Positions 60,911 to 64,000 of a stretch of 64,000 bases of DNA are shown here, in pieces. The stretch comes from Labrenzia sp. 011. GTDB lineage: Bacteria > Pseudomonadota > Alphaproteobacteria > Rhizobiales > Stappiaceae. The notes under the pieces are model-generated. The model saw only the letters and a list, made by a program, of their open reading frames with translations, did no database searches and was not told where the DNA came from. The translations under genes and the position numbers were made by a program. Location of the stretch: positions 62,001 through 126,000 of the forward strand of contig NZ_QCYM01000005.1 in assembly GCF_003075075.1 (NCBI RefSeq), read 5' to 3'. Numbering within the stretch: the stretch's first letter is position 1; each line of letters begins with the position of its first letter.

Positions 60911-61204
60911 TTGTTTATTTCCAGTGTACGTTGCCTTTCGATAGTAATTCTTGTCTCGGCCCTCTCTGGGTGCCAGTCAAGCTCGCCCGCACCCACGAGT
61001 AGTCCACAAACAGGATTGACGGCTTGTGAAAAAGCCAAACGGAAGGCCGACTACAACACGGCGACCGGCCGGATGTCCGCAAACGGAATCTGCTCAGGCG
61101 CATTTGCTCGATTGTCCGGGAAAGAGGCTTCGGTGTGGGGTCATCGCGAATACAATCGTCAATTGAGCTGTAAGGCGAGCACGGGTAAATTCTGTGAGGA
61201 CTAA
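60911..61204 (+). CDS. Small hypothetical lipoprotein
   Basis: A 97-residue protein with a lipoprotein signal: hydrophobic VRCLSIVILVSALSGC with lipobox L-S-G-C, lipidated Cys21, followed by a Ser/Pro/Thr-rich linker. The mature part has four Cys (near 39, 61, 87 and 95), possibly two disulfides. TTG start at 60911, GGAG about 9 nt upstream. Not recognised; lies alone in an AT-richer region and converges on the FG-GAP gene. Confidence 0.6.
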   Translation: MFISSVRCLSIVILVSALSGCQSSSPAPTSSPQTGLTACEKAKRKADYNTATGRMSANGICSGAFARLSGKEASVWGHREYNRQLSCKASTGKFCED

Positions 61205-61345
61205 CCACTAAACCAGGGATTTCGGGGTCAAGGGCGCGGCCGGGTCTCCAGCTGCATGAAGGCACTGGTGGAACCCGCGTTGAGCACCAAAATTACGCGC
61301 ACCGGAAGCTCATCAGCGGCAGTCCAATCGATTGCCGCCAGCGAC

Positions 61346-63007
61346 CTACTCCGGATACCAGAGCCGGGCTTTCTCGGCGCCGCGATCGATGATCACATGA
61401 CCGTTGGCGAACACCCGGTAGGTGTGGCTCCAGTCTCCGTCCGGCCATTTGATCCGCACATTGGCGCGCTCCGCGACGCCGAGGCCGAAGTGGACGAACC
61501 CGGACTGGCCGGAGGCGTGACCCGCGCCGACCTGAATGTCCTTCACCATCGACCGCGTCCCGATTCGCACGCTGATCTTCGCACCGACGGCGCGGCGGTT
61601 GGCCTGGCCCGGCTGGCGGATGTCGACGGCCAGCCAGTTGCCGAGCGGCTTCGGGGTGTCCGCCGTCCCCTGTCCGAGGTTGCGGAACAGACTGGCCGGG
61701 GCGCCCCTGTTGACCACGAGGATGTCCAGCAGTCCGTCGGCGTTGAAGTCCGCAAGGCCGGCGCCGCGGCCGCGCCGGTCGAGGGCGATTCCCGCTTCGA
61801 GGCCGGCTTCGGTGAACCTGCCGTCCCACTGGCCGAGAAGGAGATTGTCCGGATCATAGGCGGCAAAGTCCGGCATGGCTTCCACATTGCCCTTGGCGAT
61901 GAACAGATCCCACAGTCCGTCGTTGTTCACATCCTGAAATTCCGAATGCCAGCCGGTGGACGGCTTCAGGTCCTCGCCCGCATAGGGCCGGTGGGCGGTG
62001 ACCCCGAGATCGAAGGCCACGTCCTGATAGACGGGAACCGTCTCGTCGGCCTCCGCGTCCAGCTTCTGCAGCTTGGTGTCTCCCATGCTGGTCAGCGCGT
62101 ATTCCGGAAACCCGTCCACGTCGAGATCAATGGAGGCGATGCCCATGCCCCAGATCTTCAGATGCTGCCAGCCGTCGGACTTGCGGTAGGGGCGCGGTGG
62201 CCGGCCCGGCGGCACGGCCCACAGCTGTTCCTCGCCGCCGCGGTAGTATTGCCGGTCGTTGGAGATCCGCAGGGCAGGTTCGCCGGAGCGGTTCCAGTCG
62301 GTGAACAGCATGGACAGGCTGCAGTATCCGGGCGAAAGGCGGGTCGCTTCGGGATAGCTGACGGTGCCGTCGGCGGTTTTCTCCGGCCGGAAAAGGTAGT
62401 TGTCGTGACAGGTGCCCCAGGGCGAGCCCGGAGCCGACCGGTCGACGTAATTGCCGAATGCTAGCGTCGGAAATTCCTGGTCCGGTTCGAAGGTCGCGGA
62501 AAAGGCGGTTGTCCACTCCCGCCCGCCGTCGAAGCCGAGCGCCCGGTTGGCCACGTCGAACCGGCAGGATCCCTGTCCTTCCAGCAGAAGGTTTTCGCCA
62601 AGACGCAGCAGGACCAGGTCCAGCACGTCGTCATTGTTGAAGTCCAGCGGATAGGCGCCGAGAATGTTGGCTGCCTGCCTGTCGCTCAACCCGGTGTCTG
62701 CCGGAACGAATTTCAGCGGCCCCGCCGTCGGGCTGGCGTTGCGGAAAAGCTGTGCCGGGTTTTTGCCGCCGGCCAGGAAAATGTCCGGCCGCCGGTCGCC
62801 GTCACAGTCGAAGATGGCGGTGCCGCCGCCGACGAAGAACTCCCAGGGGCCGTCATAGACGTGGCTGATCCCGGCCGATTGCGCCTCTTCGGCGAAAGCC
62901 GGCACCGGCGCGACGGAAGCCTGGCCGGAAATGTCGTCGGCAAGGGCCGGACCGGCGGAAACGGCCACGGTCAGCAGGCAGCGGAGCAGAAAACCAGCCT
63001 GTGTCAT
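61346..63007 (-). CDS. Secreted FG-GAP/VCBS repeat protein with ASPIC/UnbV domain (CRTAC1-like)
   Basis: A 553-residue exported protein. Seen: signal peptide (AGFLLRCLLTVAVSAGPALA, cleavage near residue 24), several integrin-like calcium-binding FG-GAP repeats (IFDCDGDRRPDIFLA, PLDFNNDDVLDLVLL, DVNNDGLWDLFIA, DFNADGLLDILVV), and a C-terminal ASPIC/UnbV domain (VGAKISVRIG; FVHFGLGVAERANVRIKWPDGDW). Function unknown; a beta-propeller binding surface is expected. It overlaps the stop of the dihaem oxidoreductase gene by 4 nt, so the two are translated together. Confidence 0.82.
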   Translation of the reverse strand: MTQAGFLLRCLLTVAVSAGPALADDISGQASVAPVPAFAEEAQSAGISHVYDGPWEFFVGGGTAIFDCDGDRRPDIFLAGGKNPAQLFRNASPTAGPLKFVPADTGLSDRQAANILGAYPLDFNNDDVLDLVLLRLGENLLLEGQGSCRFDVANRALGFDGGREWTTAFSATFEPDQEFPTLAFGNYVDRSAPGSPWGTCHDNYLFRPEKTADGTVSYPEATRLSPGYCSLSMLFTDWNRSGEPALRISNDRQYYRGGEEQLWAVPPGRPPRPYRKSDGWQHLKIWGMGIASIDLDVDGFPEYALTSMGDTKLQKLDAEADETVPVYQDVAFDLGVTAHRPYAGEDLKPSTGWHSEFQDVNNDGLWDLFIAKGNVEAMPDFAAYDPDNLLLGQWDGRFTEAGLEAGIALDRRGRGAGLADFNADGLLDILVVNRGAPASLFRNLGQGTADTPKPLGNWLAVDIRQPGQANRRAVGAKISVRIGTRSMVKDIQVGAGHASGQSGFVHFGLGVAERANVRIKWPDGDWSHTYRVFANGHVIIDRGAEKARLWYPE

Positions 63008-64000
63008 TCGGCAATCTCCAGACTGCGCAGGAAGGCGATGATCGCCTGACGCTCCGGGTCTTCCAGGGCGGAATAGGCCTTGCGGCTCGCTGTCGCTTCG
63101 CCGCCGTGGGCGAGGATCACCTCGTCGAGGGTGGTCAGGTCGCCGCGATGACCATAGGGCGCCGTGCTGCCGATGCCCCAGAGCTCTGCGGTCATGAAGA
63201 CGTCCCGGGCGACGAAACGCTGGGCCAGCAGTTCGTTGCCGAAGGTGTCATTGGCCGCATCGGCGATCTTGTGGCGCTTCAGGTCGCCGAACAGCGGCAC
63301 CAGGACACGCCCCTGATTGTCGCGCGGCAGCGCCTTGACCCAGTCCAGGGTGGCAAGGTCCAGCTCCAGTGGTGCGGCGACATCGCTTTGCCTCAAGGTG
63401 CCGGCGGTGTCGAAGGGGCCCGGGTCCTGGAAGATCAGGCTCTCGAGCGGCAGCTCCGGAACGTGGCACGAGGAACAGCCGATAGCGCCGAACAGGGTTT
63501 CGCCCTTTTGCGCGGCGGCCTGCCAGACGTCCGGGAGGTCCGTCTTGCGGGTCGGCGCGGGCAGGGTCGCCTGCCAGGCGACCAGCGCCGAGATCTGGCC
63601 CGGTGTCAGCTCGTCGGCATGGCCGTCGCCGTCGAAATCGTCCGTGCCTGTCCAGACGGCCCCGAATCTTTCGCGCGCCTGCATGCCGTGATGATCATTC
63701 ATGGCGTTGACGGTGAACTGGCGCAGGGAGGCGAAGACCCCTTTCTGGCTGAAGGGGCGCAGGGTCAGGTCGTCATCGATCCCGTCCAGCCCGGATACAT
63801 CCAGCGTGCCGTCCGGGTAGGCGGTCAGGGATCCGAAGGAAATGCCCTTGGTCTTCAGAAGGGCTTTCGCCGCATCGCCGCTCTCGCGCGCCTTGGCCAG
63901 AACGGCCTGCCGTTGCCGGCGCAGGTCCTGCGTCATTTCCCGGGCCAGCAGCTCGATCAGTCCGGAGCCCTGCACCGCATTGGTGTTGCGCTCGTTGGAG
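63004..64000 (-). CDS. Dihaem c-type cytochrome oxidoreductase (DHOR/MauG-like; 5' end beyond the window)
   Basis: C-terminal 331 codons of a periplasmic c-type cytochrome. Seen: haem motif CSSCH preceded by GETLFGAIG, the acceptor-side segment RVLVPLFGDLKRHKIAD, and RDVFMTAELWGIGSTAPYGHRGDLTTLDEVILAHGGEA, which is the pattern of the dihaem oxidoreductase (DUF1111) and cytochrome c peroxidase-like group. The first haem site would be outside the window. A partial EF-hand-like DFDGDGHADELT lies in the middle. Coupled to the FG-GAP gene by a 4-nt overlap. Confidence 0.8.
   Translation of the reverse strand, partial: SNERNTNAVQGSGLIELLAREMTQDLRRQRQAVLAKARESGDAAKALLKTKGISFGSLTAYPDGTLDVSGLDGIDDDLTLRPFSQKGVFASLRQFTVNAMNDHHGMQARERFGAVWTGTDDFDGDGHADELTPGQISALVAWQATLPAPTRKTDLPDVWQAAAQKGETLFGAIGCSSCHVPELPLESLIFQDPGPFDTAGTLRQSDVAAPLELDLATLDWVKALPRDNQGRVLVPLFGDLKRHKIADAANDTFGNELLAQRFVARDVFMTAELWGIGSTAPYGHRGDLTTLDEVILAHGGEATASRKAYSALEDPERQAIIAFLRSLEIAE

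Noticed and set aside
1-64000. CRISPR array, insertion sequence, prophage or integron
   Set aside because: No regularly spaced repeats, transposase, integrase or phage structural genes were found; the V-ATPase operon has no mobile-element borders.

Overview
The window is about 64 kb of high-GC, gene-dense DNA with short intergenic gaps and many ATGA or TGATG stop/start overlaps. Gene content (TRAP and sugar ABC importers, a pob/pca aromatic operon under a PcaQ-type LysR regulator, BCCT transport, hydroxyproline epimerase, PreTA, GGDEF/EAL proteins) suggests a heterotrophic, probably marine alphaproteobacterium, perhaps of the Stappiaceae/Roseibium or Rhodobacterales kind. That placement is inference. 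I see no rRNA, tRNA, CRISPR array, transposase or integrase.

Layout. 1-536: edge-truncated metallophosphoesterase. 741-5155: redox module (TAT-exported flavoprotein, b-type membrane cytochrome, 2x[4Fe-4S] ferredoxin, cytochrome b561) divergent from a MarR regulator. 5350-9695: hydroxyproline-type epimerase, preceded by a possible remnant of a DHDPS-family gene, and a DctP-Q-M TRAP transporter. 9727-16867: pobA-pcaD-pcaC-pcaH-pcaG-BKACE-pcaB operon and its LysR regulator. 16857-23308: sugar ABC importer with glucokinase, divergent from a ROK regulator. 23334-34592: nine-gene operon (sugar ABC importer, two TIM-barrel isomerases, Gfo/Idh/MocA dehydrogenase, aldo-keto reductase, GH43 beta-xylosidase) divergent from a LacI regulator, with two operator-like palindromes between them. 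35089-38797: PstS-like periplasmic protein next to a membrane GGDEF-EAL protein. 38922-41756: 2Fe-2S/FAD reductase and a cytochrome b561/haem-binding fusion.

42181-50068 is the most unusual part. It is a complete seven-gene V-type ATPase operon (B-D-I-K-E-DUF2764-A), of the subunit set known from Chlamydia and spirochaetes but in circularly permuted order. The proteolipid keeps the residues that bind Na+ in NtpK, and the operon follows a roughly 370-nt leader rich in predicted hairpins with a duplicated sequence motif. I propose a Na+-coupled V-ATPase under leader-RNA control.

50260-64000: an NMT1/THI5-type binding protein and the PreTA dihydropyrimidine dehydrogenase, 7-10 kb apart. Each is preceded by a palindrome resembling the RutR operator, placed just downstream of a -10-like hexamer, so they may form one pyrimidine regulon. 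Between them lie a membrane HExxH protein with a small downstream partner, a BCCT transporter overlapping a 35-codon membrane-protein gene, and a second GGDEF-EAL protein. The right end holds a lipoprotein, an FG-GAP/ASPIC-UnbV protein and an edge-truncated dihaem oxidoreductase.
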